Positions 48,671 through 59,409 of a stretch of 64,000 nt of DNA are shown here, piece after piece. Within the stretch, counting starts at the first letter, position 1, and each line of letters starts with the position of its first letter. Origin of the DNA: Liquidambar formosana (lineage: Eukaryota > Streptophyta > Magnoliopsida > Saxifragales > Altingiaceae); the NCBI GenBank assembly GCA_039720395.1, contig CM077826.1, positions 29,570,810 through 29,634,809 of the forward strand, in the 5' to 3' direction. The position numbers and the translations under genes are program-made. A model generated the notes under the pieces. That model had not been told where the DNA came from. It worked only from the letters and a program-made list of their open reading frames with translations, and ran no database searches.

Positions 48671-48841
48671 CTGCATATATAGAGAAAGAAAGCACACTTT
48701 ATTGACTAGGAATAATGGGAATGACACACAAAAGAAAGAAGGAAAACAAACAAATCTGTATCAATACTATGACTCCACAAAGTGAGTAAAGTAGATACAT
48801 CTTATTGAATTAGGGAAATATTACTAAACTAAGACACCTAC
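48671..48841 (-). other. Predicted 171-bp intron before the RT region
   Basis: On the minus strand a donor GTAGGT starts at 48841 and an acceptor ATATATGCAG ends at 48671, after a T-rich stretch. Removing 48671-48841 deletes the stop codon at 48838-48840 and joins the upstream frame to the RT frame in phase; I checked this codon by codon. An intron between protease and RT is established for Ogre elements. Here it is predicted from sequence only. Confidence 0.8.
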
Positions 48842-49533
48842 AAGCTGCTATCAGGTAGGCCAAGGTCTTCTTCTTCATGGATCTCCGCAATGACACCACA
48901 TTCAAGGTACCAATTCAGGAATGGCACGGTAGCATGGCTAATGGATGAACCCTGGAGTTCTTCAATGGTCGAGTCTTCCACGGTGAGGATCATGTCTTGG
49001 AACATTTCAGTCATAGCCCCCGCATCAAGGTTCTCTGCCCAGTCTTCCTCTTTCTTTTCCCAGAACTCATCATTGATGGCTTCATCATCCACCATTTCAA
49101 CTGTGATTGGATACCATTCGGTGAAGAAGATTTCAAAACCCGGAACTCGGGTCTTGGTAGCTTGGTCAAAGGTGGGCTCTGGAAACCCGCAATATAGAAA
49201 ATCATCCCCTTCTTTGACGAAGTAACCATTCAAAGTAGGTCGATATGGCGAGATCTTCAGGTCTGGCACCCTTCCCTCGGCTTTGGCTCTTACTTTCTCT
49301 TTGTTCCTCTTCAGCATTTCCGCATAATCATTTTTGGAGGGCTCATATCCTAACCCAAAAGTATATGAGGTGACACGGCTTTGAATAGACGTAGGGATCC
49401 CTTGTTGGCGACGCCCTAGCCCCATGCCTGGAAAGAAACTCATCCTTCTCATGATTTCACCAACATGCAAGTTGCCATGGGGGCAAAAGTCCAAGGGTAT
49501 TAATTCACCCTTTTCGAGCTCTTTCTCAATGCA
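48842..49533 (-). CDS. G-patch-like segment between protease and RT
   Basis: The segment follows the in-frame TAA at 49534-49536 and runs to the predicted splice donor (unspliced it would stop at 48838). Near its start FFPGMGLGRRQQGI has the glycine spacing of a G-patch, known between protease and RT in Tat-type elements and thought to bind RNA. The rest is acidic with a conserved-looking FGLGYEP and FLYCGFPEP. No ATG is needed if it is made as part of the polyprotein. The nearest in-frame ATG downstream would be internal. Confidence 0.8.
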
Positions 49534-52176
49534 TTAGACATAGTCAAACCCAGATAGCGGTATCGCTGCTGATTCGGGTTGTATCTCACATATAGGCACA
49601 CCTGCGAGTTTCAATTCATAGTCCCCTTGAAGCGTTACTATGGCTCCTTCATAAGGAAACTTCACCTTTTGATGGAGTGAAGATGGCACAGCCCCAGCAG
49701 GATGGATCCAAGGTCGGCCCAACAGCAAGTTGAAACATGACGGCACATCCAACACTTGGAACTCCACCCTAAATTCAGTGGGTCCCATGATAAGAGGCAA
49801 AGTAACTACCCCTATTACTTCTCGGCGGGTGTTGTCATAAGCTCTTACGGTCTGCCCGGATGGCGTGAAATCAGTGGGTCCCAAACCCAAAACAGTGGCA
49901 GTTCGGAGAGGACATACATTCAGTGCGGATCCATTGTCGATAAGAACGGTGGGAACCCTCTTCCCCATAGTGTCAACGGTCACATAAAGAGCTTGAGAAT
50001 GGCTCAGCCCGCTTTTAGGTAGGTCTACATCGGTGAACACGATGGTTGAGTTCTTGGGAGTTGGATTCACCAAATGTACCAATCCCTCGGGGGATGTGTC
50101 AACAGGCACTTGTATCTGATTCAACAGTTTCAACACGGTCTGTCTGTGCTTATGCGAGGCCATGAGCAAGCCCCAAATAGTAATGTTGGCATTGGTCTTC
50201 TTCAGCTGCCTAAGCACTTCATCCTCTTCTTCTTGCAAGCTAGGACGCCTCTGCCCTTCCAAATCTTCCAACGGATTTTCAGATTCTAGGTGGGGGGGCT
50301 TGAAATGACGACCCCCTCTGGTTATATGGTCCAACTCATCATCACTAGCCCATATGTCATGGACTTCCTCGGAGTCATTCATCAAGTCATCCCATTCTAT
50401 CATGTCGATGCTCTCCATCTCTGTCGGCAAGTCATCCCAACCTGAAGGGACTATCGGCTCATCTGATATCGGACTTGGGCTTGAGTACAGCACATAGTAA
50501 TCATATTTCCCCGACGCTTCACCTAATAGGCCAACCTGAGGATCCCCTGCTTCATATCTTTCTTTCAGCTCTTGTTGGATAGATTTCTTTGGCAACAACA
50601 AAACCTTTTGGTCAATGAGGTCTTGGATGATCTTCTTTAGTATAGAACAAGCCTTGGTGTCATGGCCGGGTGCACGATGGTATTGGCAATATTGGTGAGG
50701 GGTTGATGGTCTTGGATTTGGTGGAAGTGGCATGATAAGGCTGTTATTGCGGCAAATGGTGAAGAGACGGGTTAAGGTCATGGGGAGCAGAGTGTATTGT
50801 CTTATGGGATGGCGAGGGCGAGAGGATTCAACCCCAATGGCATTTATGGTGTTAGGTGGGGGTGTGTTGTTGTGTGATGGGAGAGGATTACGGGTGACAT
50901 TTGGACGGGTTGGTGGTGAAATGACTTGCTTGTCAATGAGGTCTTGGACTTGGTGGCGAAGGCGAATACAGCGATTGGTGGCATGGCCTTTGGATTGGTG
51001 GTACTTGCAGTACTCATTCTCATTGTAGCTCTTGGGTAAGGGATTTGGTGGAGGTCTTGGGTCGAGTGGCTTCAATAGGTCACGACTTATGAGCTTTTCA
51101 AGGACTCTTTCGAGTGGCATGAATAGGTCAGTGAATTGGCGAGGTGGGTTGACATCATTGAGAGAAAAGGGTTGGATTGGTTGAGTTATGGTGTTGACCT
51201 CGGCATTGTTCTTCCCAGTAAAGTTTGTCTTGCGACTCCTCACTTCCTCAGTCTTGATTGTCCCATCATTGATAGCATCTTCAACCTGCGTGCCAGCCCC
51301 AATGAGAGCTTTGAAATTTGGGAAATAGTGGGCAAATAGGTGCTTGTGATACACGGGCAGCAGGTTCTTAACCACTAACTGAATTTGGTCCTCTTCATTC
51401 GGCCTATCCGTCATTCTCGACGCCTTTTGTCTCCACCTTGTAATGTAAGCGGAGAAAGTTTCATGAGCCCCTTGCTTGGTAGTTTCTAGGTCCCTTCGAG
51501 TAACGTCCACCTCTGTGTTATACTTGTAGTGCTCTGAAAACTCATTGCATATGTCTTCCCAAGTCCGGGTTCTATTCTCATCCAAGGATAAGAACCATTT
51601 CAAAGCAGAAGTGGCCAAGGTTTCATGGAACATTTGAGCTAAAAGCTCGTCAGTAGCCCCTCGAGGGTGCATAGCTCGCACGTACATCTTCAAATGAGTC
51701 TTAGGGCAACTCGTCCCATCGAACTTTTCTAACTCTGGCATCTTGAATTGTAGTGGAATACGAGCCGTTGGAAACAGGGATAGAGTCCGCACATCGACCA
51801 TGTCATCAGCCCTGCGAATCCCTTTTATGGTTCTCTCCAAAGCTTCTACCTTGCTAGCTAACACGGAATCACTGCTAGTACCTTTCCCCTTGGCTTCCCC
51901 TTCTAGGTTGGTGACCTCAGGTTTCGAGCTACTTTCCCCCCTTGTCTTGGTGTTCTCATTGGATTGAGGTCCCTCTTCGGTGCCAGCCCCATGAGGTATA
52001 CCCGAGGAATGGGCCTTAGAGCCATTTTGTTCAAGATCCGCCATCTTCTGTTGGTTCTCTTGAGCCATTTTCAATGCGGTATCGGATGTCTCGGCGGTAT
52101 GGTCAAGCTTGGCCATGATGGCTTTCAGGCAAGCCTCAAGGTCAAAGTGCCCCTCACTAGTTCTTTCGTCGGCCAT
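49534..52176 (-). CDS. gag-pro: Gag-protease polyprotein of the 17.3-kb element
   Basis: I chose the ATG at 52176 (880 codons); the frame is open a further 22 codons upstream with no ATG. A capsid-type Retrotrans_gag domain lies at about residues 165-265 (ALKWFLSL, FSEHYKYN, TFSAYITRW). Two unusual zinc-binding repeats of the form YC-x-YH-x4-H-x4-C occur at about 389-403 and 497-510, each followed by the same helix (QDLIDKQV / QDLIDQKV). The protease active site is DNGS at about 747-750, instead of the common D[ST]G[AS]. It ends at TAA 49534-49536, beyond which the same frame stays open. Gag forms the particle, and protease releases the parts. Confidence 0.92.
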   Translation of the reverse strand: MADERTSEGHFDLEACLKAIMAKLDHTAETSDTALKMAQENQQKMADLEQNGSKAHSSGIPHGAGTEEGPQSNENTKTRGESSSKPEVTNLEGEAKGKGTSSDSVLASKVEALERTIKGIRRADDMVDVRTLSLFPTARIPLQFKMPELEKFDGTSCPKTHLKMYVRAMHPRGATDELLAQMFHETLATSALKWFLSLDENRTRTWEDICNEFSEHYKYNTEVDVTRRDLETTKQGAHETFSAYITRWRQKASRMTDRPNEEDQIQLVVKNLLPVYHKHLFAHYFPNFKALIGAGTQVEDAINDGTIKTEEVRSRKTNFTGKNNAEVNTITQPIQPFSLNDVNPPRQFTDLFMPLERVLEKLISRDLLKPLDPRPPPNPLPKSYNENEYCKYHQSKGHATNRCIRLRHQVQDLIDKQVISPPTRPNVTRNPLPSHNNTPPPNTINAIGVESSRPRHPIRQYTLLPMTLTRLFTICRNNSLIMPLPPNPRPSTPHQYCQYHRAPGHDTKACSILKKIIQDLIDQKVLLLPKKSIQQELKERYEAGDPQVGLLGEASGKYDYYVLYSSPSPISDEPIVPSGWDDLPTEMESIDMIEWDDLMNDSEEVHDIWASDDELDHITRGGRHFKPPHLESENPLEDLEGQRRPSLQEEEDEVLRQLKKTNANITIWGLLMASHKHRQTVLKLLNQIQVPVDTSPEGLVHLVNPTPKNSTIVFTDVDLPKSGLSHSQALYVTVDTMGKRVPTVLIDNGSALNVCPLRTATVLGLGPTDFTPSGQTVRAYDNTRREVIGVVTLPLIMGPTEFRVEFQVLDVPSCFNLLLGRPWIHPAGAVPSSLHQKVKFPYEGAIVTLQGDYELKLAGVPICEIQPESAAIPLSGFDYV

Positions 52177-53031
52177 GTCTGTCTGATGGGTAGACTCAAC
52201 ACTCACTAGACGCCCTTGTGGATTGCGGATCCAAGCCAGCACGTCTATGGATAGAAAAGTTTTAACCTTTAGCCTAAGGATCTGTCCTAAACTTCCATAT
52301 TTTCCTTAATGAATTCGGTCTCTACACCATGTTCAATTAATTCATTCCTTTTATCCAATTACCTTTACAGGGGTCATGGATTAAGGGTATGTTTTAAAGA
52401 ATAGGGCATAGAGTCCTTCAATTAGGTTTAATTAATCCCCTAGGACTAGCACATCACAAACATAGCTTTACATCCTATTTCCTTAATTTATTCCTCCTAA
52501 CCCATGGCCTTAACGAAGGCTAGGGTTTAAAGGTCTATATTAAGGGCATAAGATATAAAGCCTCATACCACAAACACGGCATAGCATCATTACAAACAAT
52601 TGTGGGTGCATAAAGGTGAGACCGTAGTGTCCTACAAGTCTGTCTATATGGACTAATGATAAGGGTAGGCTAGGGTCCTTCACTTGCTTGAGCAATCCTT
52701 ATACCTAACCACATGTGGCATCAGGAACGCCGCGTGGGTCCAGCAGTACGTGATTAACTCATTTAATATACCCAAGGGCAAGCCCAAGGGTACTAGGCAA
52801 GAGAGGTTGATAGCTTTCGCCCCAACACATGGAATCAGGAAAACCAAGGTTGAGACTAGGCCGATCGTTGGCAAGGATACATCGAGGGACATCGATCCTA
52901 ACATGCAAGAGTTTGCGCACACAATGCAATAAATGAAAGCACACAATCAAGCGGATGCAATGTGATTGATTTTAATTAAACATAAGAAATTAACCTAGCC
53001 CATTTAAACTTTATAGAGTCTAGCCCACAAA
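52177..53031 (-). other. Untranslated leader of the 17.3-kb element
   Basis: About 850 bp lie between the primer-binding site and the gag ATG. The last 66 bases are open in the gag frame (..LAWIRNPQGRL..), so translation could start earlier from a non-ATG codon. Nothing else is recognised. Confidence 0.6.
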
Positions 53032-53049
53032 TCCCCAGTGGAGTCGCCA
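53032..53049 (-). other. Primer-binding site of the 17.3-kb element
   Basis: Minus-strand TGGCGACTCCACTGGGGA starts three bases inside the 5' LTR. It is the type of site reported for Ogre/Tat elements and ascribed to an Arg tRNA; the tRNA is from family knowledge. Confidence 0.8.
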
Positions 53050-53052
53050 AAC

Positions 53053-55868
53053 TGTGAACCCCGGAAATTGGGCCCACAAGGGATTGAAAGAAAATGGGTT
53101 TGAAAAAGAAAAAGGAAAGGAGTCGCCACCTTATTTTTTAAAGGAAACAAGGAAAACCCTAAAAATAGTTTGTTTTAGGAAAACAATTTGAATGACTCCA
53201 TAAAAAAGGAAAGGCAAAAACCAATCTTTTGAAAACCAAAGAAATCGGGGATTCGGAGGCTAAGTTATGACATGGGAAGGTTCTAGGCAAAGCCTATAGC
53301 CACCCATGTCACCCTTTCGGTCTCTCAGTTCATTTGGGCTAAATTAAGATCTTTCCCATACAAAAATCAGTAAGTATATCATCACAAGAATTGCATGCAT
53401 ATCATATATTTCATTCATCCATCCATGCATAATAAGCGCATAAAAACAGAAAAAGAAAAAGAAGAAAAGAAAACAAAAATAAACCTAGGATGCTTGGATC
53501 CTAGAACGGACTTGAGCCTCACGAAGAGCGCCTACGTACCATGCAGTGAAATACATGGATCAAAGTCCACGTAGTTCGAATAGAATTAGGGTTAAGACCT
53601 AATATAAACCTATGGTTAAAATCCTAGGTTTCCTTATTTGATCAAGAGAGTTGAATTTGATAGAAAGTTTGATTTTAGAAAGAACTCCATAAAATGGAAA
53701 CTTTAATAAAAACCAGAATTTTATTTATGAAGGAAACCTTTGATTAAACCATAGACTTGTATTAAAAATTAACCCTAGATAGGGAGAAGAGAATGAGTTA
53801 AGAAGAAAGGTGAATTGGGGCACCTTCACACCCACTTACCTGAGCGCAATTAGCTCCAAACATTAGCCATTTCAGACATAAGCAGCCCTATTTGCCATAG
53901 GACAAATACCACACCTATTTGCACCCTTACAAGTGCTCAAAACCATGCGAAAACACTAACATGAAAATCTGGACAGAATAGTATTATGGCCTAAAATCAT
54001 CCACTAAGCATGCCAATAGCAAAAACAGCGAACAATAATAAGTCCTAACATATTCCTAGAACCATATCATGCATAAAAACCCTAAAACATACTAACATGC
54101 ATGCAAAACTATCATGTTTACTCCATATGAAAAACATATACAGCAAACACGAAGAAAAACCAATAAAAAAGTCTACTTTATCATGCTATATGAAAACAAA
54201 CACGAAACAATGACTCTAAAACCCTAAACTCACAAATATGCTTAAAAACTCACAAGACATACTTTAATCATGCTAAAACCAAACTAAACAGAAATTATAT
54301 CATGCATATTAACTAACTAAAGCAATATAACATGATGAAAATCCTAACTCTAACATGTAATGACACTAATCCTAGCACAAGGACAAATAGGAGCACAAGA
54401 ATCATAACTATGCATTGAAACCTAAAGGACAGCCCTAAAGCATGCTAAACAGTAGATAAACAATAGATATTCCATGTATATTAACTAGCTAGAGTGTTAA
54501 TACATGATAAAAAAGTTACCTTTAACATGCAATAAGCCTAACCCATATGAGAACCTAGTTTAAGCTTGAATAGAGAAGGAGAATACCTTATTCTCTCTCA
54601 AACACTCAAGTATTAGTATTAATGCATAAAGTGGCTCCCCTTGTGTTTGTAATTGTTCGTGGCTCCTCAGGTCTTTAGAGTGAATCAAACCAACACGAAT
54701 CCTCCTCTTTGTCAAAGTGGTATCACAGCAAAGAGATCAAAACTCACTCAACTTTGAAAAGAAATAGAAAACAAAAAGAGAACAAGAGAAAAGAAAAGTG
54801 ATTTTCGTCACTTTGCAGCAGCAGCAACTTCAATCGTGTTTTTGGGTATGAAAATGTTGGATTTGGACAAAGCTTGTGAAATACAAAGTTGTAGAGAATT
54901 GAATTATCTTTCTAACAAGACCAATTTCATCAAATTCTGACTTCGGATGAAAAAGTTATGATTAAAATACGACTGCTGGTTTTCAGAAAATCTGCTGCTG
55001 AATTATGACGAATTTCACTCCCTCCAAACCCTCTTCTCCTCTCCCTTGTTTAAAGACATTAAGAGAGTATTTATAGCTGAAATCTGGAGTTTCCCTTTCC
55101 TTCCTGGACTAGGTTTCCTTGGAGAATAATCAAAAGGTATTTTATAATGATAAAAGACTTCTAATCTGAATAGGAAAAGGAAATTGTCTTTTATAAAAAT
55201 TGGGAGACTGACCGCTAACACGCATGCACATGTATCGTATGTGCGTACACACACTCATCACATACGTACATGTGTTAGTGTCATGATAAAAATGGCTAAT
55301 TTAATAAAATAATTTTCTTTTCATTTTAACCAAAAATCTCATGCTGTGATTCGCACTAATTCTTCAAGGATAATCCGTAAATAACCACACTAAACTCATC
55401 ATCAGGCCATATCAAAATTGAACTTCATGAAACACTTTTGAGGGTAAAATGATGACTAATGAAAGTCAATTTGAAAAGATTTGGTTGGTAATTGTGAGTC
55501 AATTAGAGCTAACCCAAGGAAGGGTCAATTAACCAACTTGAACTACATCGAGCCATTTTAATCCCGAGCCATTGACTTACCAAATTGAACCTAGAAATAC
55601 CTCTTATGCATCCATATGAACTCCAATTGACAATTTGGAGATCATTTCAAGGTCAAATGAAAAGTTTGGGACTTAAAAGACGATTATGCCCCTCAAGTCA
55701 CAAAAGCTCTTATTATCCCTTAAGATCAACTCCAATTTGAACCAAAATTCATATCCATTGTCCTTGTGACTCTAGAAAACTAATGCAAGTGACTAGACTA
55801 AAAAAAAAAACAAAAACATGCATGAAATGATGAGCCCTAGTAAGGTGGTGCAAAAATGGGGTGTGACA
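53053..55868 (-). repeat. 5' LTR of the 17.3-kb element
   Basis: It has the same length and ends as 38573-41388, with about 15 substitutions, most of them C/T. The TATA box driving the element is CTATAAATA on the minus strand at 55068-55076. Confidence 0.96.
55068..55076 (-). promoter_or_regulatory. TATA box of the 5' LTR
   Basis: CTATAAATA lies on the minus strand, at the same LTR position in both copies and in the other gypsy LTRs of the window. Confidence 0.6.
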
Positions 55869-56180
55869 CCTACCATGGCTATGGATTTAATGAGTTATAT
55901 TATGAATGCTGTGTGGGGGTTTTTTGTCGCTGCGCATTCTTACGCGTGGACTGTTGTCCACTTTGCCTACGCTCAGGCTAATATGGCAGGGTGGGAGGCG
56001 CCCACATTCCGATGTGGGACAAACAAACAATTCCTTCAAGTGGGGGGGGAACAGTCTACGCGTAAGAATGCGCAGTGACAACAGTCCACACGTAAGAATG
56101 CGCAGCGACAAAAAATCCCCACACAAAGTAGTGGTACACCCTTCGCCTACGCTCAGGCTAATATGGTAGGGGGGAGGCAC

Positions 56181-58987
56181 TGTCACACCCCATTTTTGTC
56201 ACCCTAGTTTGAGGTCATCATTTTATGTAGGTTTTTATTTTATTTTTGAGTCTAGGCATTTGCATTAGGATTTTATGGCATTGAAGATCATGCATATGAA
56301 TTTTGGTTTGATTTGGAGAAGGTTTTAATAGTCAAATAGAGATTTTGTGACTTTAAGGGCATTATTGTCTTTTAAGTCGTATCTTTCCCATTTGACTTTG
56401 AAATGATCTCCAAGTTGTCAATTAGAGTTCATATGAGTATATAGAGTCTATATATAGGTTCAATTTGATGAATTAGTGGTTTAAGAACAATTCGACAAAT
56501 AACGGTTCAGGTTGGCTAAAAGACCTTTTCTTGGTTCGCTCAAATCGACTCATGTGACCCACTTAATTTTCTCTCATTTAAATTCAATTAGGCCTTATTT
56601 TATCCCTAAACATGCTTAAAAAGGTTGAATTTTGATTTGGAAAGCATTTGGCTTAACCTTGTGTGAAAACTCTAGCTTTGTGACAGTAGTGCACCATGGC
56701 TAGCCGCCTTTGTAAAACCTAACCATGCACCTATGGTTAAGGATTTTTGTCATAAAATGTCTAAAAATGTGTTCCTCATCAAACCACGGTCGTTTTGTCT
56801 TTTATTTCGTCAAAATCGGACTTAATTTGACCCCCGAAAGACTTCCGGAAGGCGAAGGAGTCTAACCGAGGTATGCTGACGAGGGCCCTCGGGTGACCAT
56901 CTGGGGCAGACGGTCAGCCATCCAAGCCTGGATGGTCACCCGAGGGAATCCGTCTTTAAGTGGGATTCTACCTCTTCCTTCTTCTTTTGATGGGTTTCTC
57001 CGCCCTTGCAACTTGTTTCCTTCTAAAATTGACTAACTTTGAGTTGTTTGAGCACCAAGAGAGTCTCTAATAGCCCTAGGATCATTATTTAATGAATTAA
57101 TCTTAGCCATTGGTTTATGAAATCAGTCCTCTATATAAAGAACATGATATTCAGTACATAGGGGGGCCACAAGTGTACTTTGTACTTAGAGAGAGAGGGA
57201 GCTACGAGATTAGGAGTTGAAGGACATCAAAGAGAGGTTCTCTAACCCTAAGCAAGCAAGAGAAGAGTTATTTCAAAGGCAAGAGAAGTTCTACAAGAGG
57301 TAAGTCATCCTTTCAATTGCTGAAATTAGGGTTTCTTCTTCTTCTTCTCCTTCTTCTTCTATGATAGTTCTAATGCATGTAGTAGCTCTGCATATTTATT
57401 GAATCCAATGCTTTTGTGATGTTATATGTATGATTTTAAGGTTATTCACGGGTTAATATGCTTGATAGTCCTTAGTCACCTAGGGTTTTGAAAGCGTTAT
57501 CCTTTTTATCCTTTCAAGTCATGCATGCTTCATATAGCCTATTTGCTGTGATTATTTAATTTTTTTCTTTATCATGGTTAGTTTATATATGTGATTTGGA
57601 GTTGAACCATGCTAGGTTTTGCATTCATACGATTTATTATCTAGGGTTTTTGGAGATGTTATCCTTTTCTAAGGATAATTATCCTTTTTAGAGGGTAAGG
57701 TTTTGCATAAGGGTATTCGGGAATGTGCTTAAGCATGAAATCTTTTCTACTATGTTCTTAAGTATATATTTTATGTAAGATATGTTGATAGACCCTTCAT
57801 ACGAGGTGATTTCTACGTAAAATTATCTTAGGATAATTTTATTTAAGAAAGCTCGCCGTAAGAAGGCCTATTTTCATGTTTTACATGAAATATCATATTT
57901 TTGATTTGAGTTAGCTTTGTTTGCATGCTTAATGATATTATTTGATATTCTCATGATTATTGTAGAGTCTTTTGCATATTTTTCTTAGTTTTGTGCATGT
58001 AGACTAGGTCATTGCATGTAGGAGCATACTAGGGTTCTTGTTTCCTTTTAATTATTGCTTTTGCATGATTATTAGGATAATTTTGGGACTTTTAGTATTC
58101 TGTCCAGATTAGTATTGTATTATTTTTCCATGGTTTTGAGCACGTGTAAGGGTGCAAACAGGTGCAATAATTGCCTTATTGCAAATAAGGTTGTTATTGC
58201 TTAAGTTTGCTATTGCTTGGAGAAAATTGCACAAGGTAAGTAGGGTATGAAGTGCCCTAATTCACTTTTCTTAATCTTTCTTTTCTCTTCTCCCTCCTAG
58301 GGTTATTTTCTAATAGAGGGATATGGTGAATTCTAGGGTTTCTTTCCACCCCTTTTCAAAAGTTTATGTCTTTCATTGAAGTCTTGTTAAGAATCATTTC
58401 TCTTTGAAAATCTCTATGGAAGGAAACCTAAGGTTTACCATAAGTCACTATTAGGATTTAACTCTATTCTCTTCGAACTACGTGGACTTTGATCCATGTA
58501 TTTCGCTACATGGTACGTAGGCGCTCGTTTTGAGGCTCAAGTCCGTTTTAGGATCCAAGTATCCTAGGTTCTTTTCTTTTCTTTTCTTTCTTTCTGTTTT
58601 GTTTTATTTGTTTGATTATGCATGGATGAGATGGATGGATGGAATATATGTTATGCATGCTGCCTTGTGATGATATATGCTGATATTTGAGTGAAAAAGA
58701 TCTTAAATTAGCCTAATCAAATTAAGAGACCAACTCGGGCGTTGTGGGTGCCTATGGGCTTTGCCCAGAACCTTCCCACGTCGTAACTTAGCCCCTGAAT
58801 CCAATTTTCTGGTTCCAAAGACTTTGCTTTTCCTTTAATGGAGTCATGTGGTTTTTGAAAATAAAACATTTAAATGGTTTTCCTCTTTTCCTTAAAAAAT
58901 GAGGTGGTGACTCCTTTTTGTTTGTTGTTTTTCACCTCTGTATTTTTTGCCAAACCCTTGTGGGCTGTGCTTTTTCGTGGGTTCACA
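56181..58987 (+). mobile_element. Solo gypsy LTR, plus orientation, inside the palindromic element
   Basis: It starts TGTCACACCCC and ends GGGTTCACA, 2,807 bp. It has the hairpin at 56886-56946, a TATA box CTATATAAAG (57131) and the conserved CTACGT block (58471-58534). The flanks GGCAC and CCCAC do not match exactly, so the TSD is decayed or the left flank suffered a small deletion. The host sequence is clearly interrupted, because the core CCCACATTTCGATGTGGGAC resumes at 58988. Confidence 0.88.
56886..56946. promoter_or_regulatory. LTR hairpin (copy 5)
   Basis: CCCTCGGGTGACCATC (56886-56901) pairs perfectly with GATGGTCACCCGAGGG (56931-56946), a 16-bp stem. It ends about 185 bp before the TATA box. 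The variable stem position is a T-A pair here. Confidence 0.8.
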
Positions 58988-59409
58988 CCCACATTTCGAT
59001 GTGGGACAAAGCCACAATACCTTCCGTGGGGGGAGGGGGGTAAGAAAACCCTCACACAAATGCTATATGAGACAGTTTCTCTCTTTTTCCTGAGAGTGAT
59101 GGATCCCTTATTGATCACTCACATGCCTTCATACATATAGCAGTAGGGCCAATGAACACCTTTGTAGACCCTTGAATAGGATCTGCACTTAGTGTTATCA
59201 AACTTCTAAAGCTACATGCATAAGACAACTATGGTGTCTCAGGTCTAAGGATTACTTATACCACTATAACAATGAGAAACTGATTGACAGGCAGGATAAA
59301 ACTCCATTTAGTTTATCTCATATCTTTGGTCACATTCAGTGTACCTATTCTAATAATAGGCACCTACTTGTTAGTTGTAGTCTCTCCACACAAATAGCTT
59401 GAGACTAGC

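Larger units (their letters stand above)
38573..55868 (-). mobile_element. Complete 17.3-kb Tat/Ogre-type Ty3/gypsy retrotransposon
   Basis: Two 2,816-bp LTRs (38573-41388 and 53053-55868) with about 15 differences by eye are flanked by CCTAC (38568-38572 and 55869-55873). In minus-strand order the interior holds a primer-binding site, leader, gag-protease, a G-patch-like segment, an intron, RT with two RNase H domains, integrase, an antisense gene, a hairpin tandem array and a polypurine tract. The dual RNase H, the intron before RT, and extra sequence between integrase and 3' LTR are features known for the Tat/Ogre lineage. Two in-frame nonsense codons interrupt the polyprotein. Confidence 0.96.
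55910..59058. mobile_element. Small palindromic element with TSD AATGC, split by a solo LTR
   Basis: It begins TGTGTGGGGGTTTT and ends AAAACCCTCACACA, giving inverted TG...CA ends. AATGC flanks it at 55905-55909 and 59059-59063. Without the solo LTR it is about 340 bp. Inside, the 47-bp segment at 55910-55957 recurs inverted at 56077-56124, making a large hairpin. A core GCCTACGCTCAGGCTAATATGG occurs at 55965 and 56143. GCCCACATTCCGATGTGGGAC near 55998 is a palindrome-like block that recurs at 58987-59008. No coding capacity is seen. Confidence 0.75.
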
